From: Pseudomonas mandelii
GTDB lineage: Bacteria; Pseudomonadota; Gammaproteobacteria; Pseudomonadales; Pseudomonadaceae
NCBI RefSeq assembly: GCF_024138395.1
Contig: NZ_JAMYDU010000017.1
Span: forward strand, 1 to 64,000
Reading direction: 5' to 3'
Length of the DNA: 64,000 nt
Part shown: positions 51,383 through 62,419 of the stretch, piece after piece
Layout of the letters: every line of letters begins with the position of its first letter
How positions within the stretch are numbered: position 1 is the first letter of the stretch
Made by a program: the position numbers and the translations under genes
Notes under the pieces: generated by a model
Told to the model about the DNA's origin: nothing
The model's database searches: none
What the model saw: the letters and a program-made list of their open reading frames with translations, nothing else

Positions 51383-51864
51383 TACACAGACGATCGTAGC
51401 AAGCTTCTGCCAAGCCCGGCCCTCAGCCGGGCTAATGGCATTTGCGGACAACGCTTGATGCTTCACCGTCAAAGCCGCAGACGCGACCGAGACAAACCTG
51501 CTTCACAGCGTCAGACCTGGCTCTTTTGCCAGCAGTGCACGTCTTTTCTGACGAGCCTTCCAAGGCTACTGACGAGCACACCCACTGATTCCTCTCACGA
51601 CGATCAGCCCAAGGCACCTTCTTGCGTGCCCGCTTTTGAGCTATCCGAGGCCAATGACTGGCCGTCGCCGGATTCAGCGAAACACTTTCAAATAGTCGAA
51701 TACTGATTGGTACTAACGTCAGTGGATTTTCGGCAGATACACTTCCCGACAGCGATTACGCAGACGACACCGGTCGAGCCGCACAACCTGCGCGCCTCAA
51801 ACAACGACCCGCGTTCGGCCGCCCTTCGTTTTGGGTCCATTTCAGCGCAGATGACGAGAACGCC
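51383..51864. other. Gap between rpsU and dnaG
   Basis: 482 bases without a recognised gene. After the hairpin at 51413-51433 there is an open frame from ATG 51458 to 51706 (82 codons), but its codon use is mixed and its start has no ribosome site. In P. aeruginosa a YqeY-type gene lies here, as I recall. I see no remnant of it in this window. Confidence 0.6.
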
Positions 51865-53838
51865 ATGGCCGGGCTAATTCCCCAGAGCTTCATTGACGAC
51901 CTTCTGAACCGCACCGACATCGTCGATGTGGTCAGCTCGCGCCTGCAAATGAAAAAAGCCGGCAAGAACTACACTGCCTGCTGCCCGTTCCACAAAGAGA
52001 AAACCCCCTCCTTCAGCGTCAGCCCCGACAAACAGTTCTATTACTGCTTCGGCTGCGGCGCTGGCGGTAACGCCCTCGGCTTCATGATGGACCATGACAA
52101 CCTGGATTTCGTCCAGGCTGTCGAAGAACTGGCCAAAGCCGCCGGCATGGAAATTCCCCGCGAAGAAAGCGGTCGGCCCCATAAACCGCGCCAACCTACT
52201 GATTCGCCGCTGTATCCGCTGCTCACCGCCGCCGCCGACTTTTATCGTCAGGCGCTGAAAAGCCATCCGTCGCGCAAAGCCGCCGTGGATTACTTGAAAG
52301 GTCGCGGACTAACGGGAGAAATCGCCCGAGACTTCGGCCTCGGTTTTGCTCCGCCTGGCTGGGACAATCTGTACAAGCACTTGAGCAGCGATACTCTGCG
52401 GCAAAAGGCCATGATTGATGCCGGCCTGCTGATCGAGAACGCCGAAACCGGCAAGCGCTATGACCGCTTCCGCGATCGCGTGATGTTCCCGATCCGCGAC
52501 AGTCGCGGGCGCATCATCGCCTTCGGCGGCCGGGTCCTGGGCGATGACAAGCCGAAATACCTGAACTCACCGGAAACCCCGGTTTTCCATAAAGGCCAGG
52601 AACTCTACGGCCTTTATGAAGCACGCAAGAACAATCGCAACCTCGACGAAATCATCGTCGTCGAGGGCTACATGGACGTGATCGCCCTAGCCCAACAAGG
52701 CCTGCGCAATGCCGTCGCAACCCTGGGCACCGCCACCAGCGAAGAGCACATGAAGCGCCTGTTTCGCGTCGTGCCCAGCGTGCTGTTTTGCTTTGATGGC
52801 GACCAGGCAGGCCGAAATGCCGCCTGGCGGGCGCTGGAGGCAACCCTGCCATGCTTGCAGGACGGGCGTCGGGCACGCTTTCTGTTCCTGCCCGAAGGCG
52901 AGGACCCGGATACCCTGGTCCGCTCCGAGGGCACTGACGCCTTCCGCGCGCGAATCAATCAGCACGCCCAGCCATTGGCCGATTACTTTTTTCAACAGTT
53001 GACCGAGGAATCGGACCCGCGCTCCCTCGAAGGCAAGGCCCATATGGCCACCCTCGCCGCGCCGCTGATCGACAAAGTCCCGGGCGCCAACCTGCGCATC
53101 TTGATGCGCCAGCGCCTGAGCGAAATTACCGGGCTTAGCGGTGAAGCCGTGAGCCAACTCGTGCAAAGCAAGCCTCAGCCTCAGGAAGCGCCACCCGCTT
53201 ACGATCCAGGCATCGATTACGACGCCATGCCGGATTACAGCGACTACCATCAGCCGCAGGCACAAGAGATGTATGCGCCGCAGCAGGAATGGACGCCTAA
53301 GAAGCCTGGCGCAGGCGGCAAGAAATGGGACAAGAAACCGTGGGACAAGAATGGCAAACGGGGCGGCGATCGCGATCAACCGCGCGCGCCACGGGTGCCG
53401 GCCGCTGTAGAGCCGCCCACCCTGGCAGCCTTGCGCACGTTGTTGCATCACCCGCAACTGGCTGAGAAAGTCGAGGATGCCGGGCACTTCGCCGCCGAGG
53501 ACCATACCAACACGCAACTGCTGGTCGCTCTGCTCGAAGCCGTACAGAAGAATCCCAAGCTAAACTCATTTCAACTGATTGCGCGCTGGCACGGCACCGA
53601 ACAAGGCCGACTGCTCAAAGCGCTGGCAGAAAAGGAATGGCTGATTGATGGAGATAACCTTGAACAACAGTTTTTCGACACCATTACTAGCTTGTCAGCC
53701 CGTCAACGCGAGCGAAACCTGGAACAACTTCTTCGAAAAGCACGTCAAAGTGAATTGAGCACCGAAGAGAAAAATCAACTGCGCGACCTTTTAAGTCGCA
53801 ATGTTTCCGCATCAAGCCCGACCTCAACTGGCGCGTGA
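51865..53838 (+). CDS. dnaG: DNA primase
   Basis: 657 aa RNA primase for replication. The CHC2 zinc ribbon is complete (Cys40, His43, Cys61, Cys64). The TOPRIM part is visible as VVEGYMDVIALAQQG and FCFDGDQAGRNAA, and a C-terminal DnaB-interaction domain covers about 500-657. A proline/lysine/glutamine-rich linker (about 430-510) separates it from the core and is longer than in E. coli. Confidence 0.97.
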   Translation: MAGLIPQSFIDDLLNRTDIVDVVSSRLQMKKAGKNYTACCPFHKEKTPSFSVSPDKQFYYCFGCGAGGNALGFMMDHDNLDFVQAVEELAKAAGMEIPREESGRPHKPRQPTDSPLYPLLTAAADFYRQALKSHPSRKAAVDYLKGRGLTGEIARDFGLGFAPPGWDNLYKHLSSDTLRQKAMIDAGLLIENAETGKRYDRFRDRVMFPIRDSRGRIIAFGGRVLGDDKPKYLNSPETPVFHKGQELYGLYEARKNNRNLDEIIVVEGYMDVIALAQQGLRNAVATLGTATSEEHMKRLFRVVPSVLFCFDGDQAGRNAAWRALEATLPCLQDGRRARFLFLPEGEDPDTLVRSEGTDAFRARINQHAQPLADYFFQQLTEESDPRSLEGKAHMATLAAPLIDKVPGANLRILMRQRLSEITGLSGEAVSQLVQSKPQPQEAPPAYDPGIDYDAMPDYSDYHQPQAQEMYAPQQEWTPKKPGAGGKKWDKKPWDKNGKRGGDRDQPRAPRVPAAVEPPTLAALRTLLHHPQLAEKVEDAGHFAAEDHTNTQLLVALLEAVQKNPKLNSFQLIARWHGTEQGRLLKALAEKEWLIDGDNLEQQFFDTITSLSARQRERNLEQLLRKARQSELSTEEKNQLRDLLSRNVSASSPTSTGA

Positions 53839-53905
53839 GGTCATAGCTCAGGTATAATCCTCGGCTTGTTTTTTGCCCGCCAAGACCTTCAGTGGATAGG
53901 GTGTT

Positions 53906-55753
<1,848 letters not shown>

Positions 55754-55762
55754 TCCACAGAA

Positions 55763-55786
55763 CCCCCGGCCCAAGCCGGGGGTTTT
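55763..55786 (+). terminator. Terminator after rpoD
   Basis: CCCCCGGC CCAA GCCGGGGG followed by TTTT, 10 bases after the rpoD stop. Confidence 0.9.
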
Positions 55787-55876
55787 GCTTTATGCAGATT
55801 AAATGCCCCGTACATCCCCCCCGCCGCATAGCCCGTCTACACTCGAAACATTCCCCCAAGCCATAACGAGACCGTT

Positions 55877-58800
55877 ATGCCCAGATGGCCGACCGTGCTT
55901 TTTTTGCTGTCGCTGATGACCTGGACCGCAACGGCTGGCGCGTTGACTCTTACCGACGAAGAACGTAGCTGGCTAACGGCTCACCCGGAATTGCGCCTGG
56001 GCGTGGACGCGTCCTGGCCGCCGTTTGAATTTCGCGATGAACATGGGCGCTATCAGGGCCTGGCGGCGGACTACATCAACGTCATCCGTCAACGGCTGGC
56101 CATCAAACTCACGCCCATCGAGCCGGTCAGCTGGACTGAAGTCTTGCAGCAGGCCAAACAAGGCAAGCTAGACATCTTGCCGGGCATCATGTCGACTCCC
56201 GAGCGTCAGACGTATCTATCGTTCACCCGCCCCTATCTCGACTTTCCGATAGTCATTCTGGCTCACGTCGGAGGCGCCCAACCGCGCAAACTCGAAGACC
56301 TGTATGGGCTGAAGATCGCCGTGGTGGAAAACTATGCCCCCCATGAACTATTGCGCACCCACCATCCCGACCTGAATCTGGTGGCAATGCCTAACGTCAG
56401 CTCGGCGTTGCAGGCGCTCGCCACCGACGCCGTGGATGCCGTAGTGGGCGATCTCGCCTCCAGTGTCTGGAGCCTGCGCCAGCTCAAGCTCGACGGCCTC
56501 TACGTCAGCGGTGAAACACCTTATCGCTACCAATTGGCGATGGCCGTGCCCCCGAACAACAAGCTGCTGGTCAGCATCCTCGACAAAGTCCTGGCAGACA
56601 TGACCCCGAGTGAAATCAGTTCCATCCAGGAACACTGGGTCGGTAACGTCCTGGACCATCGAACCTTCTGGCTCGACGTACTGATTTACGGCCTGCCAGG
56701 ATTATTGTTTCTGATGATCGTGCTGGCAGTGGTTATCCGGATCAACCGCCGACTCAGTTCGGAAATTGCCCGCCGGGTCGCTCTGGAACAGGAGCTGCGC
56801 AGCAGCGAATACCATTACCGCGGGCTGGTGGAGAGTCTTTCGGCCATCGCCTGGGAAGCCCGTATCAGCGATTACACCTACAGCTACGTGTCACCTCACG
56901 CTCAAGACCTCCTTGGCTACCCCCTGCCCCACTGGCTGATTCCAGGCTTCTGGCGCAACATCATCCACCCCGCGGATCTGACCCGGGCCCAAACCTTCTG
57001 CGACCGTGAAGTGGCGGCCGGACGCGATCACAGCGTCGATTACCGGGTCATCACCGCTGACGGCCGCTGCCTGTGGGTCCGCGATATCGTCAGCCTTATC
57101 GAGCACGCCCATGAACCGGTACTGCGCGGGCTGATGATCGACATCAGCGAAGCCAAGCGCACCGAAGAGGCGCTGCGCCTGTCGGAGCAGAAGTTCGCTT
57201 CAGTGTTCCAGCAATGCCCGGATATTCTGGTGATCGCGCGGCTTTCCGACGGTTGCCTGCTGGAAGTCAATGAAGCGTTCGAAGAACAGATCGGCCTCAA
57301 GGCCGAAGACGTCATAGGCCAGACCGCCACCGACCTGAACATCTGGGGCGTACCCGGCGTGGGGCCAGGTTTGTTGCAACGCTTGCAGGCCGGTAGCATC
57401 CGCAACCTGGAGATGCCTTTTCGCCGCAGCAATGGCCAGGTGTTTACCGGCCTGATTTCCGCCGAGCCTTTCGATCTCGATACCACCCCGGCCCTGGTGG
57501 TCGTCGTGCGGGACATCAGTCAGCTAAAGGAAACCCAGCAACAACTGCAAACCTCGGAAGAGAAATTCGCCAAGGCCTTTCATGCCTCCCCCGACGGCTT
57601 GCTGCTGTCCCGGCAGAGCGACGGCTTGCTGTTGGAGGTTAACGAAGGCTTCAGCCGTATTACCGGTTTCAACAGCGCGATGTCCGTGGATCGCTCGGCT
57701 CTGGACCTGGGGATCTGGGTCAATCTCAACGAGCGCAAACAGATGCTCGAACTGCTGCACCGAGACGGTTTCGTCCGCGACTTCAGTTGCCACATCCGCC
57801 GCAAAGACGGGCAGATCCGGCTCTGTGAGGTTTCAAGCCGGCCGCTGCCCATCGGCGATGAGAACTGCATGCTGACTATCGCCCGGGACATTACCGAGCG
57901 GCACCTGATGCAGGAGAAGCTGCAGCAGGCTGCTACGGTGTTCGAGAGCACCGCCGAGGGTGTATTGATCACCGACACCCAACAGCACATCAGCGCGGTC
58001 AATCGGGCGTTCACCGAAATTACCGGTTACAGCGAGAGCGAAGCCCTGGGCCACACTCCTCGCCTGCTCGCCTCGGGCCTGCATGACAGCGCATTTTATG
58101 CGGCGATGTGGCATCAATTGACCGCCGATGGTCATTGGCAAGGCGAGATTTCCAACCGGCGCAAGAATGGCGAGCTCTACCCGAGTTGGCTGACCATCAG
58201 CGCAGTGCGTAACCGGGACAAATTCATCACCCACTTTGTTGCGGTGTTCGCGGACATTTCCAGCCTCAAGCACGCGCAAGCCAAACTCGACTACCAGGCG
58301 CACCACGACCCGCTGACCGGCCTGCCAAACCGCACGCTGTTCGAGAGTCGGCTGCTGACCGCACTGAACAACCAGCAGGAAAACGGTGGCCAGGGCGCCG
58401 TGCTGTTCCTCGACCTGGACCGTTTCAAACACATCAACGACAGTCTCGGCCACCCGGTCGGCGACCTGCTGCTCAAAGGCATCGCCGTGCGCCTCAAGGA
58501 GCAACTGCGCGATATCGATACCGTGGCGCGGCTCGGTGGCGACGAATTCATCATCCTGCTCCCCGGCCTGCAACAGTCCAGCGATGCCGACAATATTGCC
58601 ACCAAACTGCTTAATTGCTTCGCCGCCCCGTTCCAGGCCGGCGAGCACGAGTTTTTCATCAGCGCCAGCATCGGCACCAGTCTGTACCCCAAGGATGGCT
58701 GCGACGTCGCCACGCTGGTCAAAAACGCCGATGCCGCGATGTATCGCTCCAAGGCCAAAGGCCGTAACCGGGTTGAAAGCTACACTCGCGACCTCACCGC

Positions 58801-59623
58801 CCAAGCCAGCGAGCGCGTGGCGCTGGAACATGAACTGCGACGCGCCATCGAGCGCAATGAGCTGTTTTTGTACTACCAGCCCAAAATCAGCCTGGACGAT
58901 CATCGAGTGGTCGGTGCCGAAGCGCTGATTCGCTGGCGTCACCCAACCTTCGGCGATGTACCTCCCGAGCATTTCATTCCCCTGGCCGAAGAAAACGGCA
59001 TGATCCTGCAAATCGGCGACTGGGTACTTGAGACCGCCTGCCGACAGATGTACGAGTGGAACCAGGTCTATGAGTGCCTGGGCCCACTCTCAGTCAACCT
59101 CGCAGGCGCGCAACTGCGCCAGCCGAACCTGCTTGGCCGGATCGAACAACTGCTCAAGGACAACCAACTCAAACCCGGCTTCCTGCAACTGGAGATCACT
59201 GAAAACTTCATCATGAGCCAGGCTGAAGAAGCACTGGCGGTGCTGCATCAGCTCAAACGCTTGGGTGTTCAACTGGCGATCGACGATTTCGGCACTGGCT
59301 ATTCGTCCCTGAGCTACCTCAAACGCCTGCCGCTGGACATTCTCAAGATCGATCAATCCTTCGTCCGCGGCCTGCCGGACGACCCACACGATGCGGCGAT
59401 TGTTCGCGCAATCATCGCCCTGGGCCGCAGCATGCAATTCACCGTCATCGCCGAAGGCGTCGAAACCCAGGCCCAGCAGCAATTCCTGGCTGCGGAGGGC
59501 TGTGAACAGATCCAGGGTTACATCGTCAGCCTGCCCTTGCCACCGGACGAATTCGCCGTGACGTTTCTTCGTACAGCCTTATTGGATTTTTCGGATAGCA
59601 CAGCCGAGAAACCATCGCTATAA
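55877..59623 (+). CDS. rmcA: RmcA-like PAS-GGDEF-EAL c-di-GMP regulator
   Basis: 1248 aa membrane protein. Order: signal peptide, periplasmic SBP_bac_3 domain (about 30-255, HPELRLGVDASWPPFEFRDEHGRY), one helix (VLIYGLPGLLFLMIVLAVVIRI), four PAS segments (about 300-810), GGDEF at 887-891 (intact, GGDEF) and EAL domain with EAL at 1015-1017 and DDFGTGYSSLSYL. Both catalytic sets look intact. In P. aeruginosa the gene in the same place is rmcA, which lowers c-di-GMP in response to redox state. The tRNA follows 16 bases after the stop codon. Confidence 0.88.
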   Translation: MPRWPTVLFLLSLMTWTATAGALTLTDEERSWLTAHPELRLGVDASWPPFEFRDEHGRYQGLAADYINVIRQRLAIKLTPIEPVSWTEVLQQAKQGKLDILPGIMSTPERQTYLSFTRPYLDFPIVILAHVGGAQPRKLEDLYGLKIAVVENYAPHELLRTHHPDLNLVAMPNVSSALQALATDAVDAVVGDLASSVWSLRQLKLDGLYVSGETPYRYQLAMAVPPNNKLLVSILDKVLADMTPSEISSIQEHWVGNVLDHRTFWLDVLIYGLPGLLFLMIVLAVVIRINRRLSSEIARRVALEQELRSSEYHYRGLVESLSAIAWEARISDYTYSYVSPHAQDLLGYPLPHWLIPGFWRNIIHPADLTRAQTFCDREVAAGRDHSVDYRVITADGRCLWVRDIVSLIEHAHEPVLRGLMIDISEAKRTEEALRLSEQKFASVFQQCPDILVIARLSDGCLLEVNEAFEEQIGLKAEDVIGQTATDLNIWGVPGVGPGLLQRLQAGSIRNLEMPFRRSNGQVFTGLISAEPFDLDTTPALVVVVRDISQLKETQQQLQTSEEKFAKAFHASPDGLLLSRQSDGLLLEVNEGFSRITGFNSAMSVDRSALDLGIWVNLNERKQMLELLHRDGFVRDFSCHIRRKDGQIRLCEVSSRPLPIGDENCMLTIARDITERHLMQEKLQQAATVFESTAEGVLITDTQQHISAVNRAFTEITGYSESEALGHTPRLLASGLHDSAFYAAMWHQLTADGHWQGEISNRRKNGELYPSWLTISAVRNRDKFITHFVAVFADISSLKHAQAKLDYQAHHDPLTGLPNRTLFESRLLTALNNQQENGGQGAVLFLDLDRFKHINDSLGHPVGDLLLKGIAVRLKEQLRDIDTVARLGGDEFIILLPGLQQSSDADNIATKLLNCFAAPFQAGEHEFFISASIGTSLYPKDGCDVATLVKNADAAMYRSKAKGRNRVESYTRDLTAQASERVALEHELRRAIERNELFLYYQPKISLDDHRVVGAEALIRWRHPTFGDVPPEHFIPLAEENGMILQIGDWVLETACRQMYEWNQVYECLGPLSVNLAGAQLRQPNLLGRIEQLLKDNQLKPGFLQLEITENFIMSQAEEALAVLHQLKRLGVQLAIDDFGTGYSSLSYLKRLPLDILKIDQSFVRGLPDDPHDAAIVRAIIALGRSMQFTVIAEGVETQAQQQFLAAEGCEQIQGYIVSLPLPPDEFAVTFLRTALLDFSDSTAEKPSL

Positions 59624-59638
59624 TCCGCGGCCTACTGA

Positions 59639-59715
<77 letters not shown>

Positions 59716-59720
59716 TACTC

Positions 59721-59744
59721 AAAGCCGCGCACTGCGCGGCTTTT
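59721..59744 (+). terminator. Terminator after the tRNA
   Basis: AAAGCCGCGC ACT(G) CGCGGCTTTT forms a 10-bp stem with TTTT, 6 bases after the CCA end. Confidence 0.88.
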
Positions 59745-60164
59745 GTGTTTCTGGGGTAGCAACCGCCGATACAGTCCTATGGACGCCGTCGCGATCCAGG
59801 ACCGGTGACTCCCTTCGTTGCAACGGCTTGCGTGATCCGCCTTAGCTCGACTCGAGAACTCCCTTTTCAGCTGGTACAAGTTCGGGGAACTCAACCAGCA
59901 GTGCCTTGTTACCTCTGGCGATGTGTTCCATCACCATCATACTTACGGAGCAATTCTTCAATGCGGCCCAGCCGCTGCTCATTAAAACTAACTGACTGCT
60001 TGTCCAGCGATATAAAGCCATTTGCAACGAGCGCTTCATACCTCTCAGTCATTTTTATCAGCACTATTCTTTAATTCCGCTTTTAATTTCTCTGTAAATA
60101 CCCATAGCTCCCTCATATAAAATAAAGATCCCCATAGAACAACAAAGACGACAATCCAGTCAGA
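59745..60164. other. Gap between tRNA and the binding-protein gene
   Basis: Base composition falls to more A+T here than in the genes to the left. The only frame I find with any plausibility is a 47-codon minus-strand frame (59909-60052). No direct repeat of the tRNA 3' end and no integrase are visible, so an integrated element is not shown. Confidence 0.5.
59909..60052 (-). CDS. Possible small protein of 47 residues
   Basis: The frame begins MTERYEALVANGFISLDKQS and continues SFNEQRLGRIEELLRKYDGD, then stops. The composition (charged, helix-forming, no low-complexity) resembles a real protein. It lies downstream of the PotF-like gene on the same strand, 112 bases after its stop. The ribosome site is weak. 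I do not recognise it. It may be a fragment of a larger lost gene. Confidence 0.35.
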   Translation of the reverse strand: MTERYEALVANGFISLDKQSVSFNEQRLGRIEELLRKYDGDGTHRQR

Positions 60165-61268
60165 TCACGTATCACTCTTCACTTTGGTCCAGACCCGGGT
60201 GCGGATTCGCTCCAATTTCAATGGTAGCGGCTCAAGTGGGATCAGTGTAGCAACAGTCTTTTTGTCTGGATAAATCCAAGTATTGTCGCGCAGCTTCCGC
60301 TCAACAAATTCAGTGGCATCTTTATTAGCGTTAGGATAAAGAGTGTGATTTGAAGTCTTGGCAATAATTTCTGGTCGCAACATATAATTAATAAACGCCA
60401 TGCCTTCCTTTGGATGGGGAGCATCTTTTAACAGAACCAGATTTTCCGACCAAACCAGCGCGCCTTCGCGAGGAAGGCTGTAGGCAATCTTGCGTCCAGT
60501 GTTGGCCTTCTCGTTGATGGCCTGCGCAGCAAGGGCACCATTAGCCCATCCCACAACTGCACAAATATTGCCATCAGCCAGGTCAGAGTCGATTTTGGAT
60601 GAGTCGAAATAGAGGACGTAGGGACGGATTTTTAACAGTAGGTCTTGAGCCTTCTGGTAATCATCCGGATTCTTACTGTTGCCAGGGAGCCCAAGGTAAT
60701 GCAATGCAATCGAAATGATCTCACTTGGAGAGTCGAGCATTGCCACGCCACACGACTTGAGTTTGCTGATGTTTTCTTCTTTGAAGATCAAATCCCAGCT
60801 ATTCACCGGAGCATCATTACCCAATGCCGCTTTGACTTTATCAACGTCATAACCAATGCCGGTGGTGCCCCACAAATAGGGCACAGCGTAGCGGTTACCA
60901 GGATCATTGACTGCAAGCTGGGACAAGAGATCAGGATCGATGTGTGACAAATTACTCAGTTGATTACGATCCAACGGCTGAAGTACTCCCGCCTGGATCA
61001 GGCTTGGCAGCACATTGGAGGTAGCCACCACCACGTCATACCCCGTGCGCCCAGCCATTACTTTACTCTGCATGATTTCGGCACTGTCGAACGCATCCAT
61101 ATGAATTCGGGTGCCGGTCTCCTGCTCAAACTCCTCTGGGGTTTCCGGTGCGATAAGCCCGAACCAGTTATACAGATACACCCCAGGCTCTACAGCCCCC
61201 ACTGATGTGCTTATCCATAAACAGAGAAGCGAGGCTGCAAAAATGGTTCGCAAAGGTGATTTGCTCAT
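60165..61268 (-). CDS. Orphan PotF-like polyamine-binding protein
   Basis: 367 aa exported protein (signal peptide MSKSPLRTIFAASLLCLWIS.., cleavage after VGA). Body has the PotF/SpuD pattern: YLYNWFGLIAPETPEEFEQETG, YDVVVATSNVLPSLIQAGVL, VPYLWGTTGIGYDVDKV and WANGALAAQAINEKA. The ATG at 61268 has AAGGAT 6 bases upstream. No ATPase or permease lies nearby, so it works with a distant transporter or a sensor. Codon use is more A+T-rich than its neighbours at 55-59 kb. It diverges from a LuxR-type gene. Confidence 0.82.
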   Translation of the reverse strand: MSKSPLRTIFAASLLCLWISTSVGAVEPGVYLYNWFGLIAPETPEEFEQETGTRIHMDAFDSAEIMQSKVMAGRTGYDVVVATSNVLPSLIQAGVLQPLDRNQLSNLSHIDPDLLSQLAVNDPGNRYAVPYLWGTTGIGYDVDKVKAALGNDAPVNSWDLIFKEENISKLKSCGVAMLDSPSEIISIALHYLGLPGNSKNPDDYQKAQDLLLKIRPYVLYFDSSKIDSDLADGNICAVVGWANGALAAQAINEKANTGRKIAYSLPREGALVWSENLVLLKDAPHPKEGMAFINYMLRPEIIAKTSNHTLYPNANKDATEFVERKLRDNTWIYPDKKTVATLIPLEPLPLKLERIRTRVWTKVKSDT

Positions 61269-61407
61269 ACAACTATCCTTGTCATGACGACATGCCCTCA
61301 TGGCCATCGTGAATCCTGATCGTGAATATACCCGGCATTTACGAATAGTAAATACCTACAAATACTTACCTGCGACCTACGAATCCCTAACCCTAAAGGG
61401 GTAGAAA

Positions 61408-61758
61408 ATGCCACTCGACCTTCATAGCCTCGCTTGGCATCGACCGATTGGAAAGCTGATCACGCAGTTGAACCGTCCAGAATTCTGGAGCTCACTTAGA
61501 AACAAGCCCCCCGAACCCACTCTATGGCCAGAAACAATCCTCCAATTTGGCACAAAAATAACAACGCGCGAAAAGGACGTTCTGAAATTGTTACTTAGCG
61601 GGTTCTCCAACAAAGAGATAGCTGGAAAACTTTCCCTGTCGGCAGAAACAATAAAAGTTCATCGCCGAAATATTTACGCCAAATTAAACATCAAATCACA
61701 ACCCGAATTATTTGCTCGATTTTTTATGCCAAAACAGGATATCACCCCTGCAAATTGA
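61408..61758 (+). CDS. Short LuxR-type DNA-binding protein
   Basis: 116 aa. The C-terminal about 65 residues form a standard LuxR/FixJ helix-turn-helix (ITTREKDVLKLLLSGFSNKEIAGKL, ..VHRRNIYAKLNIKSQPELFARFF). The N-terminal about 35 (SLAWHRPIGKLITQLNRPEFW) look like the start of the larger Pseudomonas LuxR family with a sensory domain, but the middle about 130 residues are missing. Start ATG follows AGGGG. It ends 1 base from the convergent M41-like gene. It may regulate the PotF-like gene. Confidence 0.7.
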   Translation: MPLDLHSLAWHRPIGKLITQLNRPEFWSSLRNKPPEPTLWPETILQFGTKITTREKDVLKLLLSGFSNKEIAGKLSLSAETIKVHRRNIYAKLNIKSQPELFARFFMPKQDITPAN

Positions 61759-61759
61759 G

Positions 61760-62419
61760 TCAGCGCTTGGTACTTTCAGGCCTAACACTCAACGATGGAA
61801 TGGCCTGCACTGGTCGCAACCGCTCAAGCATTTCACCCGTCAACACGACCTCATAGGTATCCGCCGGCCTACCCCATTGCTCCACAATGACCATGCCGTC
61901 TACCAGCGTCGCGCCCAAGCCGGTAATCGTATCGGCCAACGCCTCTACGATTTGTTGAGTTCGCAACCACACACGATCAGTAATCTCTTTAAGCTCGGCA
62001 GTTATGCGCTCGGACGACGCTGGATCCGTATCGGGGTAGGAGATGTTTCGCAGCAAGTGCCGTAATTCCCTTATTTTTGCGTAATCCTGTTCCGCTCCAA
62101 GCTCTCCATTCAGGATGGCTGTCGCTTTCGATTTATCGACGAATTTCCTGGCCGAATGCTTTGCAGGCAAGGTCTGACTCATAGCGCCAGCAAAGAGGAC
62201 GATCAGCCGACGTTCCAGATGTTCCTTCATTTCTTCTATCGAGGAGATTGAGCGCGTCAAGAGAATGGAAGCCCCGGCCTGATGCCTCAAGTCCATGGTG
62301 ACTTTCAGGGTCACCTCACCCGTTTTAAAGCCCAAGGCTCGGGCGATTACGTAGTGCCCCATTTCATGATTGCCAATCTGCAGTGCATAGTCTCGCAGAG
62401 CCGCTGGCATGCTCTTCAT
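61760..62419 (-). CDS. Stand-alone FtsH-like (M41) metalloprotease domain
   Basis: 219 aa. Zinc motif HEMGHYVIARALG at residues 18-22 replaces FtsH HEAGH. Downstream, MKEHLERRLIVLFAGAMSQTL matches the FtsH QxLESQIxTLYGGRxAEE helix, and GELGAEQDYAKIRELRHLL matches the helix with the third metal ligand, here Asp112. A final helical part (ITAELKEITDRVWLRTQQIV) also follows the FtsH peptidase pattern. No AAA+ domain, transmembrane helix or signal is present, so it would be a soluble ATP-independent relative. Family assignment is by motif only. Confidence 0.65.
   Translation of the reverse strand: MKSMPAALRDYALQIGNHEMGHYVIARALGFKTGEVTLKVTMDLRHQAGASILLTRSISSIEEMKEHLERRLIVLFAGAMSQTLPAKHSARKFVDKSKATAILNGELGAEQDYAKIRELRHLLRNISYPDTDPASSERITAELKEITDRVWLRTQQIVEALADTITGLGATLVDGMVIVEQWGRPADTYEVVLTGEMLERLRPVQAIPSLSVRPESTKR

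Noticed and set aside
51458..51706. 82-codon plus-strand frame between rpsU and dnaG
   Set aside because: Mixed codon use, no ribosome site and no similarity I recognise. Not enough to call a gene.
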